Below are positions 6,910 to 7,526 of a DNA stretch of 7,526 bases, piece by piece (the stretch's first letter is position 1; each line of letters begins with the position of its first letter). The position numbers and the translations under genes were made by a program. Source of the stretch: Kiritimatiellales bacterium (GTDB lineage Bacteria; Verrucomicrobiota; Kiritimatiellia; Kiritimatiellales; Pontiellaceae); the NCBI GenBank assembly GCA_015486775.1, contig WFRA01000193.1, positions 1 through 7,526 on the forward strand. The letters are read 5' to 3'. The notes beneath the pieces are model-generated. The model was not told where the DNA came from. It worked only from the letters and a program-made list of their open reading frames with translations, and ran no database searches.

Positions 6910-7526
6910 ATGAACTCAGACTTTTTTAAGATGGTGGCGGAGGCGGCGTTCAGCAATCCATTTAGTGATGCGCGGATCGAGATTGACCGGCGGATCGTGG
7001 GAGCGCCGGAGGATGCGGGCTGGCACGAAATGCTGGAACCGTTGCTCCGGGCACTGGAGGAAAATATCCAGGCGCTGGAAAAGGAGGAGCGCCATCCGGC
7101 ACGCCTCGGCGAGCCGGTGGCGGTGAGCATTCTGTTTTATGTTTTTCACCAGCACATGGAGCAATTCGACGCGCTGATCGAGGAGCAGCTGGCCGCCGGC
7201 GACGATTCGTGTCACGCCCCCTTCGCTTTCCAATGCTTGGAAACGTTGGTGGGCTATGGCTTCAAGCGGGCGGATGCCTGCCGCTTTGTGGGAATCTTCT
7301 ACCAGATCCGCCGCGCCTACTATTTTATCTCGAAGGGGCTGGTGGGCGAAAGCGCCTGCATGAAACGGATGCGCGCGCAGCTTTGGGATAATATTTTTAC
7401 GCACGAAATCTCGTGGTATGTCCGCTGCCTCTGGAACCGAATGGAGGATTTTTCCACCCTGCTGCTGGGTGAAACCGGCACGGGAAAGGGCGCGGCCGCC
7501 GCCGCAATCGGGCGATCGGGATTTAT
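6910..7526 (+). CDS. Sigma-54-interacting transcriptional activator (AAA+ enhancer-binding protein), N-terminal part
   Basis: The first 205 residues are present; the gene continues past the right edge. Residues 184-194, LLLGETGTGKG, are a Walker A of the sigma-54 activator class, followed by an Ala-rich helix and IGRSGF. Such proteins hydrolyse ATP to open sigma-54 polymerase complexes at promoters like the one at 5730-5745. The segment before it (about 150-183), with LWDNIFTHE and RMEDFSTLL, resembles the linker of a family I recall from several phyla. Residues 1-150 match no response-regulator, GAF or PAS pattern I know. They are mostly helical, with H80, H82, C101, H102, C109 and C124 as possible ligand residues. 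ATG 6910 has AAGGAG (6899-6904) 5 nt upstream. The central motor motifs (GAFTGA, Walker B) and the DNA-binding domain are outside the window, so this rests on the Walker A and its context. Confidence 0.82.
   Translation, partial: MNSDFFKMVAEAAFSNPFSDARIEIDRRIVGAPEDAGWHEMLEPLLRALEENIQALEKEERHPARLGEPVAVSILFYVFHQHMEQFDALIEEQLAAGDDSCHAPFAFQCLETLVGYGFKRADACRFVGIFYQIRRAYYFISKGLVGESACMKRMRAQLWDNIFTHEISWYVRCLWNRMEDFSTLLLGETGTGKGAAAAAIGRSGF

Noticed and set aside
1..7526. CRISPR arrays, tRNA or rRNA genes, insertion sequences, phage genes
   Set aside because: No regular spacer-repeat array, cloverleaf-like sequence, transposase motifs or target duplications were seen by eye on either strand.

Overview
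The window reads as a chromosomal segment of a Gram-negative bacterium with moderately high GC. A PVC-superphylum organism (Kiritimatiellota or Verrucomicrobiota-like) is my best guess. That guess rests on gene style only: a fused LplT-Aas protein, a lipoprotein hydrolase, a secreted VIT-vWA protein and a sigma-54 activator. No marker gene settles the taxonomy.

Left block (about 5686 down to 1, minus strand): three tightly packed genes read leftward. First is a roughly 1100-residue fusion of an LplT-type lysophospholipid flippase, a PlsC-type acyltransferase and an Aas-type acyl-ACP synthetase. As sequenced, it is broken by a one-base deletion in a C-run near 3123-3126. Next is a predicted lipoprotein alpha/beta hydrolase, which starts at a GTG inside a GTGA overlap with the fusion's stop. 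Last is a secreted VIT-vWA protein that starts 2 bases after the hydrolase stop and runs off the left edge. The spacing indicates one operon. Upstream of it lies a very good match to a sigma-54 promoter, 15 of 16 core positions, placed to give a leader of about 33 nt.

Centre (5687-5893): a divergent intergenic region. It holds the sigma-54-type promoter for the leftward operon, a sigma-70-like promoter for the rightward gene, and a perfect 7-bp inverted repeat that overlaps the latter and lies about 135 bp upstream of the sigma-54 start.

Right block (5894 to 7526, plus strand): an AIM24/TIGR00266-family protein, then a 230-bp intergenic region with a large imperfect inverted repeat built of 10-bp units. 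After that comes the beginning of a sigma-54 activator (AAA+ enhancer-binding protein) whose Walker A lies just inside the right edge.

Working model (inference): the sigma-54 activator at the right end drives the leftward operon through the sigma-54-type promoter. That operon combines lysophospholipid recovery and re-acylation with an envelope lipase-like hydrolase and a secreted vWA protein, so the locus may be an envelope or membrane-lipid stress module.
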